The notes under the pieces were generated by a model. It had not been told where the DNA came from. It ran no database searches and worked only from the letters and a program-made list of their open reading frames with translations. Positions 1 to 8,667 of a stretch of DNA of 64,000 nucleotides are shown piece after piece. Location: positions 248,001 to 312,000 of the forward strand of contig NZ_CP061721.1 of the NCBI RefSeq assembly GCF_014764445.1, written 5' to 3'. The stretch's first letter is position 1; every line of letters starts with the position of its first letter. Origin of the DNA: Pseudarthrobacter sp. BIM B-2242 (lineage in GTDB: Bacteria; Actinomycetota; Actinomycetes; Actinomycetales; Micrococcaceae). The translations under genes and the position numbers were made by a program.

Positions 1-1
1 C

Positions 2-1594
2 ATCGACGCTGCGTCCATCCTCAAGCCCATGCTGGCCCGCGGTGAACTGCAGACCATCGGTGCCACCACACTGGATGAGTACCGCAAGCACATCGAGAAG
101 GATGCCGCGCTGGAGCGCCGCTTCCAGCCGATCCAGGTCAAGGAGCCCTCTGTCGCGCACGCGATCGAGATCCTCAAGGGCCTGCGTGACCGCTACGAGG
201 CACACCACCGCGTCACCATCACCGACGGCGCCCTTGCCTCGGCCGCCAGCCTCGCCGAGCGCTACATCTCGGATCGCTTCCTGCCGGACAAGGCCATCGA
301 CCTGATCGACGAGGCCGGTGCACGGCTGCGTATCCGCCGGATGACCGCTCCGCCGGAGCTGAAGGCCATGGACGAGCGGATTGCCCAGCTGAAGATGGAG
401 AAGGAATCCGCCATCGACGCGCAGGACTTCGAAGGCGCAGCGGCACTCCGTGACAAGGAGCAGAAGCTCATCACCGAGCGTTCCGAGAAGGAACGCCACT
501 GGAAGTCCGGCGGCATGGACGACATCTCCGAGGTGGATGAGGACCTCATCGCCGAGGTGCTGGCCAACTCCACGGGCATCCCGGTCTTCAAGCTGACCGA
601 GGAAGAATCCTCGCGCCTGCTGAAGATGGAAGACGAACTGCACAAGCGTGTGGTTGGCCAGGACGAGGCCATCAAGGCCCTGTCCCAGGCAATCCGCCGC
701 ACCCGTGCAGGCCTGAAGGACCCGAAGCGTCCGGGCGGTTCGTTCATCTTCGCCGGCCCCACCGGCGTCGGCAAAACCGAGCTGGCCAAGGCCCTGGCTG
801 AGTTCCTGTTCGGTGAAGAGGATGCCCTCATTACGCTGGACATGTCCGAGTACTCCGAGAAGCACACGGTTTCGCGGCTGTTCGGTGCCCCTCCGGGCTA
901 CGTCGGCTACGAAGAGGGTGGCCAGCTCACCGAGAAGGTCCGCCGTCGTCCGTTCTCCGTGGTCCTGTTCGACGAAGTGGAGAAGGCACACGCTGACCTC
1001 TTCAACTCGCTCCTGCAGATCCTCGAAGACGGCCGCCTGACCGACTCCCAGGGCCGCGTGGTGGACTTCAAGAACACGGTGATCATCATGACCACCAACC
1101 TTGGCACCCGGGACATCTCGAAGAGCGTTGCCACCGGCTTCCAGTCCGGCACCGACACCCAGACCGGCTACAACCGGATGCGTGCCCGTGTGACGGAGGA
1201 GCTCAAGCAGCACTTCCGCCCCGAGTTCCTGAATCGTGTGGATGACGTTGTGGTGTTCCCGCAGCTGACCCAGGACGAGATCATCGAGATCGTGGACATG
1301 TTCGTTGGCCGGCTGGAGAAGCGCCTCAAGGACAAGGACATGGGCATCGAGCTCACGCCCGCGGCCAAGGTGCTCCTGGCGACCCGCGGCTACGACCCCG
1401 CCATGGGTGCCCGGCCGCTTCGCCGCACCATCCAGCGCGAGATCGAGGACCAGCTTTCCGAGAAGATCCTGTTCGGCGAGATCCACGCCGGCGACATCGT
1501 GGTGGTGGATGTGGACGGCGAAGGCGACGACGCCAAGTTCACCTTCGCCGGCAACGCCAAGCCGCGCATCCCGGAGATCGCCCCGAGCGTCTAA
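2..1594 (+). CDS. clpC: ATP-dependent Clp protease ATP-binding subunit ClpC (3' part)
   Basis: This is the C-terminal part of a class I Clp/Hsp100 unfoldase that feeds substrates to ClpP. The reading frame is open from the first bases of the window, so the N-domain and the first Walker motifs lie upstream. Visible in order are the sensor region of AAA domain 1 ([13 protein letters not shown]), the UVR-type middle segment (about residues 113-150 counted from the first ATG in the window), and a complete second AAA domain with Walker [10 protein letters not shown], Walker [12 protein letters not shown] and a C-terminal D2-small domain ([15 protein letters not shown]). The UVR motif identifies ClpC rather than ClpB. 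A strong terminator follows directly. Confidence 0.97.
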   Translation: MDAASILKPMLARGELQTIGATTLDEYRKHIEKDAALERRFQPIQVKEPSVAHAIEILKGLRDRYEAHHRVTITDGALASAASLAERYISDRFLPDKAIDLIDEAGARLRIRRMTAPPELKAMDERIAQLKMEKESAIDAQDFEGAAALRDKEQKLITERSEKERHWKSGGMDDISEVDEDLIAEVLANSTGIPVFKLTEEESSRLLKMEDELHKRVVGQDEAIKALSQAIRRTRAGLKDPKRPGGSFIFAGPTGVGKTELAKALAEFLFGEEDALITLDMSEYSEKHTVSRLFGAPPGYVGYEEGGQLTEKVRRRPFSVVLFDEVEKAHADLFNSLLQILEDGRLTDSQGRVVDFKNTVIIMTTNLGTRDISKSVATGFQSGTDTQTGYNRMRARVTEELKQHFRPEFLNRVDDVVVFPQLTQDEIIEIVDMFVGRLEKRLKDKDMGIELTPAAKVLLATRGYDPAMGARPLRRTIQREIEDQLSEKILFGEIHAGDIVVVDVDGEGDDAKFTFAGNAKPRIPEIAPSV

Positions 1595-1603
1595 CCAGCA
1601 ATC

Positions 1604-1645
1604 GCGAAAGCCCCGCCACTCCACCAGGAGCGGCGGGGCTTTCGC
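1604..1645 (+). terminator. Rho-independent terminator after clpC
   Basis: A perfect 14-bp stem (1604-1617 with 1632-1645, arm GCGAAAGCCCCGCC) encloses a 14-nt loop and begins nine bases after the clpC stop codon. A short T run follows. It should end clpC transcription. Confidence 0.9.
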
Positions 1646-1703
1646 CGTTTATGTCCCAATGGCTGGGTCCGGCGCCGCCGGTGTCAGAGTTCTGCCTCTT
1701 AGG

Positions 1704-2222
1704 ATGGTTAGTGTGACTGACTCCTTCCATATCCGCCCTGCCCGCACTGGCGATGTTGCCGCGATCAAGAGGCTGGTGGCACCGCTGGCGGATCAGCGGA
1801 TCCTGATGGCCAAGGAGACGGTTGCCTACTACGAGAGCCTGCAGGAATTCAGGATTGCTGAGTCGGACGACGGCGAAGTCATCGGCTGCGGGGCCCTGCA
1901 TGTGATGTGGGAAGACCTGGCGGAAGTGCGCACCCTGGCTGCGTCGGATGCGTGGCGCGGCAAGGGCGTGGGCCACGTGCTTGTGGAGAGCCTGCTCGAG
2001 GAAGCACGCGCGCTCGGCGTTGACCGGGTCTTTTGCCTTACGTTCGAAGTTGACTTCTTCAAACGTCACGGCTTTGAGGTCATGGCCGATCAGTCAGCGG
2101 TGGACCCCGTGGTCTACTCCGAACTGCTGCGTTCCCATGACGAAGGCGTGGCCGAATTCCTTGACCTGGCGCGGGTCAAGCCCAACACCCTGGGCAATAC
2201 GCGCATGATCAAGTCCCTTTAG
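1704..2222 (+). CDS. argA: GNAT acetyltransferase, actinobacterial ArgA-like N-acetylglutamate synthase
   Basis: This 172-residue protein is a single GNAT domain. The acetyl-CoA loop is visible as WRGKGVGHVL, preceded by the strand AEVRTLAASD. Its short length and motifs such as IRPARTGDVAAIKRLV and DRVFCLTFEVDFFKRHGF resemble the stand-alone N-acetylglutamate synthase of actinobacteria (the M. tuberculosis Rv2747 type), which starts arginine biosynthesis from glutamate and acetyl-CoA. The ATG at 1704 gives the family's usual N-terminus; a GTG at 1713 is an alternative, and neither has a strong ribosome site. It is monocistronic between two hairpins. The family is clear; the exact amino-acid substrate is inferred from similarity. 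Confidence 0.8.
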   Translation: MVSVTDSFHIRPARTGDVAAIKRLVAPLADQRILMAKETVAYYESLQEFRIAESDDGEVIGCGALHVMWEDLAEVRTLAASDAWRGKGVGHVLVESLLEEARALGVDRVFCLTFEVDFFKRHGFEVMADQSAVDPVVYSELLRSHDEGVAEFLDLARVKPNTLGNTRMIKSL

Positions 2223-2310
2223 GGAGCACCTGTCGTTAACCGTGGGTCACTTTTGCTGCTTTTAGTCGAATTGATAGATAAACTAGACGGGCCGCAGTTT
2301 GGGGCCTGCC

Positions 2311-2344
2311 GGTAAGGGACAGTCATTGGGGGCTGTCCCTTACC
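2311..2344 (+). terminator. Terminator-like hairpin
   Basis: A perfect 12-bp stem (GGTAAGGGACAG at 2311-2322 with its complement at 2333-2344) has a 10-nt loop. It lies between the acetyltransferase and dhaK and is not followed by a T run, so it may be a weak terminator or a leader structure of the dha operon. Confidence 0.55.
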
Positions 2345-2438
2345 TCTGCGCTGATTCCGCAGGCTACCGGAGTCCATGCCGCGGTAGTAGGGTCAAAGTG
2401 CATCGTGTAGGACGAGCCCAGACCCCAGGAGTTCTGCC

Positions 2439-3440
2439 ATGAAGAAGCTCATCAATGACCCACGTTCCGTAGTCGACGAGTCTGTAGAGGGCTTTGGTCT
2501 TGCCCATGCGCACCTCGTCAACGTCAGTGCCGACCCCAAGTACGTCACGCGCAAAGACGCTCCCGTGGCGGGCAAAGTCGGGCTGGTTTCCGGTGGGGGA
2601 AGCGGCCACGAACCACTGCACGCCGGTTTTGTGGGGCAGGGAATGCTCGACGCCGCCGTGCCCGGTGCGGTGTTCACCTCACCAACGCCGGACCAGATCC
2701 TTCCGGCGACGCTTGCTGTCAACTCCGGTGCCGGCGTCGTGCACATCGTTAAGAACTACACCGGTGACGTCCTGAACTTTGAGACCGCCGCCGAACTGGC
2801 GCAGGCCGAGGGGGTGGAGGTCCGCACGGTCCTAGTCAACGACGACGTCGCTGTGGAGGACTCGCTCTATACGGCAGGCCGCCGTGGAGTGGGCGGAACC
2901 GTCCTGGTAGAGAAGATCGCCGGTGCGGCAGCCGAGCGGGGTGACAGCCTTGATGCCGTGGCCGCGATCGGTGACCGCGTCAACAGCAATGTCCGCACCA
3001 TGGGCGTCGCACTGTCGGCCTGCACCGTTCCGCACGCCGGGTCGCCGAGCTTCGACCTGGCCGATAACGAGATCGAGATCGGCATTGGTATCCACGGCGA
3101 ACCCGGCCGCCACAAGATCCCGATGGAGAACGCGGACGGCATCACGAACCGGCTGCTGGAGCCTGTGCTCAGCGACCTGGGCATTTCCGGTGGCGAGAAG
3201 GTCCTGCTGTTCGTCAATGGAATGGGCGGCACGCCATTGAGCGAGCTGTACATCGTGTACCGCCGCGCAACGCAGGTGCTCGCGGAACGCGGAGTCACCG
3301 TGGAGCGCTCACTGGTGGGAAACTACATCACCTCTTTGGAGATGCAGGGCTGCTCCATCTCGGTGCTCCGGCTCGACGACGAACTGACGCAGCTGTGGGA
3401 CGCCCCGGTCCACACGGCCGCGCTGCGATGGGGGGTCTAA
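2439..3440 (+). CDS. dhaK: Dihydroxyacetone kinase, DhaK subunit
   Basis: DhaK binds dihydroxyacetone covalently through a histidine and, with DhaL and DhaM, phosphorylates it to dihydroxyacetone phosphate in the cytoplasm. The 333-residue length is normal for the family. The N-terminal glycine-rich [11 protein letters not shown] is present, and the substrate-binding histidine is H219 in GIGIHGEPG. The ATG is preceded by an AGGAG ribosome site seven bases upstream. It is the first gene of dhaKLM, with dhaL starting three bases after its stop. The three-gene arrangement means phosphate comes from the PTS and not from ATP. Confidence 0.96.
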   Translation: MKKLINDPRSVVDESVEGFGLAHAHLVNVSADPKYVTRKDAPVAGKVGLVSGGGSGHEPLHAGFVGQGMLDAAVPGAVFTSPTPDQILPATLAVNSGAGVVHIVKNYTGDVLNFETAAELAQAEGVEVRTVLVNDDVAVEDSLYTAGRRGVGGTVLVEKIAGAAAERGDSLDAVAAIGDRVNSNVRTMGVALSACTVPHAGSPSFDLADNEIEIGIGIHGEPGRHKIPMENADGITNRLLEPVLSDLGISGGEKVLLFVNGMGGTPLSELYIVYRRATQVLAERGVTVERSLVGNYITSLEMQGCSISVLRLDDELTQLWDAPVHTAALRWGV

Positions 3441-3442
3441 CG

Positions 3443-4075
3443 ATGCTGCTCGACGTCAAATGGGCCGTGAAATGGCTGACAATGTGCGCCGAGTCGATGG
3501 CCGAAAACCGGGTGTGGCTCATCGAGCTCGACCGCGCCATCGGCGACTCGGACCACGGCGAGAACATGGACCGCGGATTCCAGGCCGTGCTGGAGAAGCT
3601 GGCCGAAGCGCCGCCGGAGACACCCGGTGCGGCACTCAAGCTGACCGCCATGACCCTGATGTCAAAGGTGGGCGGCGCGGCCGGCCCCCTGTATGGCACA
3701 GCGTTCCTGCGCGCCTCCACGTCACTCGGTGACGCCCGCGAAGTGGATCCCTCGGCCCTGGCTGCAGCATTGCTGGCTGCGCGTGACGGGATCGTGGCCA
3801 GGGGAAAGGCGGAGTCGGGCGACAAAACCATGGTGGACGCGTGGACGCCCGCTGTGGAGGCAGCCCAGGCCGTCGCAGCGGACGGTACCGGTAATGTCCT
3901 GGCAGTGCTCGTGGCCGCAGCCGAGGCCGCCGAAGCAGGCGCCGTGGCAACCGAACCGCTGGTGGCCCGCAAGGGCCGGGCCAGCTATCTGGGGGAGCGC
4001 AGTGCCGGCCATCGCGATCCCGGTGCTGCCTCCAGCGCCCTGATACTCCGCGCCGCTGTCGGGGCCGCCGCGTGA
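3443..4075 (+). CDS. dhaL: Dihydroxyacetone kinase, DhaL (ADP-binding) subunit
   Basis: DhaL carries a tightly bound ADP that is re-phosphorylated by DhaM and passes phosphate to dihydroxyacetone on DhaK. The metal-binding acidic loop is visible near the N-terminus as AIGDSDHGENMDRGF, and SKVGGAAGPLYGT matches the family nucleotide-binding region. The protein has 210 residues, as usual. An in-frame start 48 bases upstream exists, but the ATG at 3443 has a G-rich ribosome site overlapping the dhaK end and gives the normal N-terminus. Its stop overlaps the GTG of dhaM by four bases, which indicates translational coupling. Confidence 0.95.
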   Translation: MLLDVKWAVKWLTMCAESMAENRVWLIELDRAIGDSDHGENMDRGFQAVLEKLAEAPPETPGAALKLTAMTLMSKVGGAAGPLYGTAFLRASTSLGDAREVDPSALAAALLAARDGIVARGKAESGDKTMVDAWTPAVEAAQAVAADGTGNVLAVLVAAAEAAEAGAVATEPLVARKGRASYLGERSAGHRDPGAASSALILRAAVGAAA

Positions 4076-4764
4076 CGGTTCGCCTGGTGGTGGTCTCCCA
4101 TAGTGAAAAAATAGCCGACGGCGCCGTGGAGCTTGCCGCCCAAATGGCGCCCGACGTGGTGATGCTGGCCGCCGGGGGCACCGCGGACGGCAGGATCGGT
4201 ACGAGCCTGGAGAAAGTCATGTCCGCCATGGACCAGGCCGCCGGCGGCGAGGGCGTAGTGGTCCTGACTGATCTCGGTTCGGCCGTGCTGACTGCGGAGT
4301 CCGCACTGGAACTCGCAGCTGACCCCTCCGGGGTTCTTCTGGCGGACGCGCCCTTGGTGGAAGGCCTGGTGGCGGCCGCGGTGGCCGCCCAGGGCGGCGC
4401 CGATGCGCAAGCTGTTAAGCGGGCCGCTGAGGCTGTATATGGCCGGGTTTCGCCCGCGTCGTCCCCGGTCAGCTCTGTTTCGGAAGGCTCCGTAACGGGT
4501 GCCGGACCGGAATTCACCGGGAACTTTGAGCTCATCAATCAGGCCGGCATGCATGCCCGGCCCGCAGCGAAAATCGCGGGTGGTCTGGCGGCCATGGACG
4601 CAGAAGTCACTGTCAACGGGGTGGATGGCGCCTCAATGACATCGCTCATGACCTTGGCCGCGGGCAAGGGATCCGTGCTTCATGTCGAGGCCTGGGGGCC
4701 TGACGCCGAACGCGCGCTGAACTACGTGGGCGGACTGGTCCAGGCAGGCTTCGGCGAGCCATAG
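4072..4764 (+). CDS. dhaM: PTS-dependent dihydroxyacetone kinase phosphotransferase DhaM (EIIA-HPr)
   Basis: DhaM relays phosphate from PTS enzyme I and HPr to the ADP on DhaL. The N-terminal mannose-type EIIA domain has its phospho-histidine at H10 (VVSHSEKIADG). After a linker rich in serine and proline comes an HPr domain with H161 (NQAGMHARPAAKI). The protein ends after HPr at 230 residues, so it lacks the truncated enzyme I domain found in E. coli DhaM and must draw on a separate enzyme I. The GTG start overlaps the dhaL stop. The gene is convergent with the DUF3040 gene, only three bases apart. Confidence 0.93.
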   Translation: MTVRLVVVSHSEKIADGAVELAAQMAPDVVMLAAGGTADGRIGTSLEKVMSAMDQAAGGEGVVVLTDLGSAVLTAESALELAADPSGVLLADAPLVEGLVAAAVAAQGGADAQAVKRAAEAVYGRVSPASSPVSSVSEGSVTGAGPEFTGNFELINQAGMHARPAAKIAGGLAAMDAEVTVNGVDGASMTSLMTLAAGKGSVLHVEAWGPDAERALNYVGGLVQAGFGEP

Positions 4765-4767
4765 CCT

Positions 4768-5091
4768 TCACCCCTTGGGGTCGGCGTCAGGGCTCTTGGG
4801 GGATTTCAGGAACCGGAAGGAGTGGGCGCCCACGAGCAGGTAGGCACCTGCGCCCATCACAAGGAAGCCACCGACGCCCACCACAACAATTTGCGTGCTG
4901 ACACCGGCTATCAGCACAACCAGTCCGATCAAACACACGAGTGCTCCGATAGACATGCGGGCCTTGAGCCTGGACTTAAGGGACCCCGACGAGAGCCTCT
5001 GCGCGAGTCGGGGATCGTCCGCTGCCAGGTCAGCTTCCAGCTCTTCCAACTGCTTGCGCTCCCGATCTGAGAGTGGCATCGGAACCCCCAT
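4768..5091 (-). CDS. DUF3040 family membrane protein
   Basis: The family is recognised from the N-terminus PLSDRERKQLEELEADLAADDP, which is typical of the short actinobacterial DUF3040 proteins. Two hydrophobic segments (roughly residues 46-64 and 68-86) follow, and the tail is charged. The function of the family is not known. A second ATG four codons downstream gives MPLSDRE and is an equally good start. A 19-bp palindrome (5116-5134) lies just upstream and may be part of its control region. Confidence 0.8.
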   Translation of the reverse strand: MGVPMPLSDRERKQLEELEADLAADDPRLAQRLSSGSLKSRLKARMSIGALVCLIGLVVLIAGVSTQIVVVGVGGFLVMGAGAYLLVGAHSFRFLKSPKSPDADPKG

Positions 5092-5115
5092 TGGTGTCCA
5101 GTTAAGTCACTAAAT

Positions 5116-5134
5116 CTAACATTCACAGTGTTAG
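5116..5134. promoter_or_regulatory. Palindrome upstream of DUF3040 gene
   Basis: CTAACA and TGTTAG arms of six bases flank a 7-nt centre in an AT-rich patch about 25 bp upstream of the DUF3040 start. The position fits an operator or promoter element. No known regulator was matched. Confidence 0.4.
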
Positions 5135-5264
5135 TAAAACTGACGCTAAGAGTGTTGCGGATGGAAGTCAAGAGCCCGCTTCGGGGTGCGCCGAAGGCCT
5201 CCCGGGAGCCGCCTCGCACCCCGCAGATTTGCCCCGAAATGACCGCGTGGAGGGGCATCGCGCC

Positions 5265-5756
5265 CTATGCCGGGGCCTCCCGCAACCCCTCGGCGTCGAG
5301 CACTACGGAGGCGGTGACGAACCTCCCGCACTGTTCGCCAAACGGGTAGTCTCCGCGCGGCCGGAAGTCCAGCGTCCGCACCGGAAGAGCCTTCCCGTCG
5401 GGGGAGGTTCCGGTAGCTGTCACCGCCATCGGAGCCTCGGTGAGGGAGTCCAGGAAGAGCGCGCCGGTCAACGTTCCGTCGGGGGAGGCCGTGGCGGAGC
5501 AGACACCGTCCGGCGTGCAGCCCTGGTCCACGGATACCGAGCCCGGGCGCAGTTCCACGGCGTCTTCCTTGCACAAGCCATCCTGGCAGGCCTTCAGACG
5601 AAGTGTCGCCACCTGCGGCACGTACGAAGCCGGGATGGTTACCGAGACAGCTGTCGCCTGCGCGATCGCCGGGCAGGGCTGAGGGCCCTCGTAGTAATAG
5701 CAGGAGGTGAGAAGCGCTGTGGTCATCAGCGCCGGGAGCAGTCCGGACTTGCGCAT
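5265..5756 (-). CDS. Putative lipoprotein of unknown function
   Basis: The 163-residue product begins with a type II signal peptide: MRKSG, a hydrophobic stretch, then the lipobox LLTSC with the acylated cysteine at residue 19, followed by YYYEG. The mature part contains four further cysteines (for example KACQDGLCKED and DQGCTPDGVC) spaced as two likely disulphide pairs, plus beta-rich sequence. It should sit on the outer face of the cytoplasmic membrane. I do not recognise a named domain. It lies in a minus-strand run after the DUF3592 pair, with a 37-bp gap, and may be co-transcribed with them. Confidence 0.7.
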   Translation of the reverse strand: MRKSGLLPALMTTALLTSCYYYEGPQPCPAIAQATAVSVTIPASYVPQVATLRLKACQDGLCKEDAVELRPGSVSVDQGCTPDGVCSATASPDGTLTGALFLDSLTEAPMAVTATGTSPDGKALPVRTLDFRPRGDYPFGEQCGRFVTASVVLDAEGLREAPA

Positions 5757-5793
5757 ACTTCAGCGTAGATCCGGCGGAATCCGCACCGCACTG

Positions 5794-6225
5794 CTACCAG
5801 AGAAGTGTGCCAAACATTGTTATGGCCCCGGCCCCAAAGAGCACCAGAATGAGACCTGTGGAGAGGCGGCCCTTGGCGACCAAAAAACCCGGACGGGTGG
5901 ACTCGGCCGGGTTGGCCGGGTTGTAGCGCACTGGAATGGCGTTGCCGATGATCTCCTGGTCCGGGCCGTAGATATCGGATTGGCCCAGCCACCGCTTGCC
6001 GGCAGCGTCGTGGAATTCGAAGGACGGTGCGAAGCGGTTACGGCCGTTGCTGCCGTGGCCGTCCCGGCCGTGGAGGTTTCCGGTGACGGTGGCCGAGGCC
6101 TCCACCCACCCGCGCGTAGAGGTGCGGCGCCGGAACGACGGTGCCAGTGACATCCCCACCAGGATCAGGCCGAGGGCAAGGAACAGGCCGGGCAGGACGA
6201 TAAAAATCAGTTTCACGGAGTCCAT
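5794..6225 (-). CDS. DUF3592 membrane protein, second of a tandem pair
   Basis: This 143-residue protein has one hydrophobic segment at each end (about residues 6-27 and 122-141) and a soluble middle with the pattern ATVTGN...F.P.F.F.D..G, ending in IPVRYNPANP. These are the features of DUF3592, a family of unknown function. Its neighbour at 6229-6660 has the same length, topology and motifs (VTGN, YNPANP), so the two arose by duplication. Only three bases separate them, so they are certainly one transcript. Confidence 0.78.
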   Translation of the reverse strand: MDSVKLIFIVLPGLFLALGLILVGMSLAPSFRRRTSTRGWVEASATVTGNLHGRDGHGSNGRNRFAPSFEFHDAAGKRWLGQSDIYGPDQEIIGNAIPVRYNPANPAESTRPGFLVAKGRLSTGLILVLFGAGAITMFGTLLW

Positions 6226-6228
6226 GGT

Positions 6229-6660
6229 TCAGCCCAGCGGAAAGGCGCCGGCGGCCCAAAACAGCACCAGGGCGAAGAAAGCGAATGCCGGGATAGCGCA
6301 GCCGATCATTGCCTTGGAGTCGGACGACATCTCGAACGACTGGTTCGGGTTCGCCGGGTTGTAGGCCACATTCAGGAGCGACCCCGGTTCCTGCCGGTTG
6401 CGGTACGACACCTCGGATTCACCGGCATACAGGGCACCGTTCGGGTGAAGGAACTGGTAGGTGGGGTAAAAAACCCGGTTTCGGGTGCCGTTACCGCCGC
6501 CGTTTGTCCAGCCACCGACGTTGCCCGTCACGGTGGCCTGCACTTTTGGCCAGCCGGCGATCTGCTGTTCATGCCGCCTTGCCTGCCGCAGGTGCTTGGC
6601 GAGCAGGTAAGTGGCAGTGACAACAAACAGCGCCCAGATGATGTAGAGCACGATTCTCAT
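6229..6660 (-). CDS. DUF3592 membrane protein, first of a tandem pair
   Basis: This protein also has 143 residues and two terminal transmembrane segments. Its middle domain contains QATVTGNVGGW, FYPTYQFLHPNGALY and LNVAYNPANPNQSFE, matching the DUF3592 pattern. It is a diverged paralogue of the next gene downstream, sharing the VTGN and YNPANP signatures and identical length. The function is unknown. The two may form a heteromer, but that is only a guess from the tandem arrangement. Confidence 0.78.
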   Translation of the reverse strand: MRIVLYIIWALFVVTATYLLAKHLRQARRHEQQIAGWPKVQATVTGNVGGWTNGGGNGTRNRVFYPTYQFLHPNGALYAGESEVSYRNRQEPGSLLNVAYNPANPNQSFEMSSDSKAMIGCAIPAFAFFALVLFWAAGAFPLG

Positions 6661-6725
6661 TTATTTCCCCCGGTTCAAGTCACCAGAAAGTATGTCACCC
6701 TGACCTTAGGTGCCCTAAAAATTCG

Positions 6726-7754
6726 TCACGCGGGCAGCCGGTAACCGCCCTGGTGCAGTTCGGCCAGACCGTCACCCAGCAGGCCTGCCAGCGCACGCTC
6801 CAGCTGCTCGGGGGCGGGGCCCAGCCGGTGCAGCGCGGCCAACGGCACACTGATCCCTTCCGCCGCGAAGCCAAGATCCGCGGGCTCCTGCTGGAACAGT
6901 TCCGCCGGCACCGGGGCGTCGGCCAGCCGCAGCACGGCGATCACGGCCCCCCGGACCTGGCGGTCAGTGCCGTGCCACGCCTGGCCCTTGGGAACATACG
7001 ACGGCGGCGGCTCGCCGGCTGCCAGCCAGGCGCAGGAATTCCGCACGGGGCAGTCCGCGCACTTTGGCGATCGGGCCGTGCACACCAGCGCCCCCAGCTC
7101 CATAACCGCTGCGTTCCAGCGCACGGAGGTGCCGTCGTCGTCCGGCAGCAGTTCCGCCGCAAGCCGCATCTCCGCGGCGCTCAGCGACGGTGCAGGAAGC
7201 GCGACGCCGGAAATGAGGCGTGCGTGCACGCGCCGGATGTTGGTGTCCACCACAGTCTCACGGCGTCCGAAAGCAAAGGCAGCCACCGCTGCGGCCGTGT
7301 AGCTGCCCACCCCGGGCAGGGCCAGCAGTTCGGCATAGGCTCCGGGGACCTCGCCGCCGTGGTCGCGGACAATGGCAGTGGCCGCTGCATGCAGCCGCAG
7401 TGCGCGTCGGGGGTAGCCGAGGCGGCCCCAGGCGCGGACTGCTTCGCCCGCCGGTTCGCCCGCAAGTTCTGCCGGGGTGGGCCAGCGCTCCAGCCACTCA
7501 CTCCAGACAGGCAGCACGCGGACCACCGGAGTCTGCTGCAGCATGACCTCGCTGACCAGGATGCCCCACGGCGGGCAGTCCGGTTCGCGCCAGGGAAGCT
7601 CCCGTGCCGTCTCCGCAAACCAGCCGGTGATCCGGCGGTGCAGGCCGGTGAGGTGGCTTGTGCCGGCTTCAGCGGCGAGGCCGGCACCGGCGTCACGAAG
7701 GGGTGTGCCGTCCGAGGGCAGGGCTGGGGAAAGGGTTGTAGCGTCGATCCCCAC
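6726..7754 (-). CDS. mutY: A/G-specific adenine glycosylase MutY
   Basis: MutY removes adenine mispaired with 8-oxoguanine in base excision repair. The HhH-GPD core is clear: ELPWR, SEVMLQQTPVVRVLP, the hairpin LLALPGVGSYTAAAVAAF, and the catalytic aspartate in VVDTNIRRVHARL. The [4Fe-4S] loop follows as C-x6-C-x2-C-x5-C (CTARSPKCADCPVRNSC). The C-terminal region is shorter than the NUDIX-like domain of E. coli MutY, as in many actinobacteria. The frame stays open up to a TTG at 7838; I chose the GTG at 7754 because residues before it do not resemble the family, but the start is uncertain. It sits near disA, as in other actinobacteria. Confidence 0.93.
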   Translation of the reverse strand: MGIDATTLSPALPSDGTPLRDAGAGLAAEAGTSHLTGLHRRITGWFAETARELPWREPDCPPWGILVSEVMLQQTPVVRVLPVWSEWLERWPTPAELAGEPAGEAVRAWGRLGYPRRALRLHAAATAIVRDHGGEVPGAYAELLALPGVGSYTAAAVAAFAFGRRETVVDTNIRRVHARLISGVALPAPSLSAAEMRLAAELLPDDDGTSVRWNAAVMELGALVCTARSPKCADCPVRNSCAWLAAGEPPPSYVPKGQAWHGTDRQVRGAVIAVLRLADAPVPAELFQQEPADLGFAAEGISVPLAALHRLGPAPEQLERALAGLLGDGLAELHQGGYRLPA

Positions 7755-7885
7755 ACTGTAGTTGATGCTCCGGAGGGCACGCCAAAGTGCCGGGCAGGCC
7801 GCCGCCGGGAAACTGTGACCTGAGCGTTGGCCGGGCAACGGCGTGGTGGGCGGGCAGAATTCGACGGGTTCTCTAGCCTAGAAGG

Positions 7886-8587
7886 ATGGGCAGGCAAGGC
7901 AATTCATCACAGCGCAACACGGCTTCCGCTTCCGGTTCGGGTGACCGGACCGGTTCCGGGGTGCCGCGCAAGCCCAGCCCCGCCGTCTATCGCCGCCGTC
8001 GCATGTTTCTGGGAGTAGCCCTCCTTATCGTGGCGGGCCTGGTGTTTGGCGGATTTGCCATGGCCGGGGCCTTCAAAGGCACTGAGCAGGTGTCAGCCAC
8101 GGACAACCCCAACCCCGGCGCTACCGCAGCGGCCCCCGCTCCCGGCGGTTCGCCGTCGGCCGCGCCCAGCGCCACTCCCACGCCCACACCGACTCCCACG
8201 TGCAACCAGAACCTGGTCACAGTTTCGGGTTCCACGGACAAGCCGGCGTACAGCCTTGACGAAAAACCGCTGCTGAGCCTGAAGGTGACAAACGGCGGCA
8301 CGATGCCCTGTGAAGTGAACATCGGGACTTCCCAGATGGAGTTCCTGGTGACCAGCGGGGCAGACCGGATTTTCTCGTCCAGGGACTGCCAGGCCAAGAG
8401 CGAAGACCTTGTGAAGACCATCGCGCCGGGTGCCAGCGAGACGGCCAACTTCCCGTGGGCCATGAACCGGTCGCTCGAAGGGTGCCAGCCGGTTGCGGCA
8501 AAGCCCGGCGGCGGCGGGGCCTACTACATCTTCACGGCCAAGCTCGGCTCGAAAGCCAGCCCCAAGGCAGTGTTCCAGCTCAACTGA
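7886..8587 (+). CDS. Exported protein with one N-terminal membrane anchor
   Basis: The 233-residue product has a polar, serine-rich and basic N-terminus (about residues 1-39), one transmembrane segment (about 40-62, FLGVALLIVAGLVFGG), a low-complexity Ala/Pro/Thr linker (SATPTPTPTPT) and a C-terminal domain of about 125 residues. That domain looks beta-rich (DKPAYSLDEKPLLSLKVTNGG) and carries four cysteines. The topology implies an extracytoplasmic domain held away from the membrane by the linker. It is divergent from mutY and convergent with disA. I do not recognise a specific function. Confidence 0.75.
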   Translation: MGRQGNSSQRNTASASGSGDRTGSGVPRKPSPAVYRRRRMFLGVALLIVAGLVFGGFAMAGAFKGTEQVSATDNPNPGATAAAPAPGGSPSAAPSATPTPTPTPTCNQNLVTVSGSTDKPAYSLDEKPLLSLKVTNGGTMPCEVNIGTSQMEFLVTSGADRIFSSRDCQAKSEDLVKTIAPGASETANFPWAMNRSLEGCQPVAAKPGGGGAYYIFTAKLGSKASPKAVFQLN

Positions 8588-8596
8588 CGCTGCCCT

Positions 8597-8662
8597 CCCA
8601 TCGATTGCTCCGTAACGGTCCTTTTGAGCGCCCAAAACGGCCGTTACGGAGCAATCGATGGG
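8597..8662. repeat. Intergenic palindromic repeat, copy 1 (possible bidirectional terminator)
   Basis: A perfect 22-bp inverted repeat (8597-8618 with 8641-8662) contains ATCGATTGCTCCGTAACGG. Its 22-nt centre can form a second small stem (TTTTG with CAAAA). It fills the gap between two convergent genes. A related palindrome occurs at 45641-45700, also between convergent genes, so this is a dispersed element and not just a local hairpin. Confidence 0.8.
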
Positions 8663-8667
8663 TGGGG

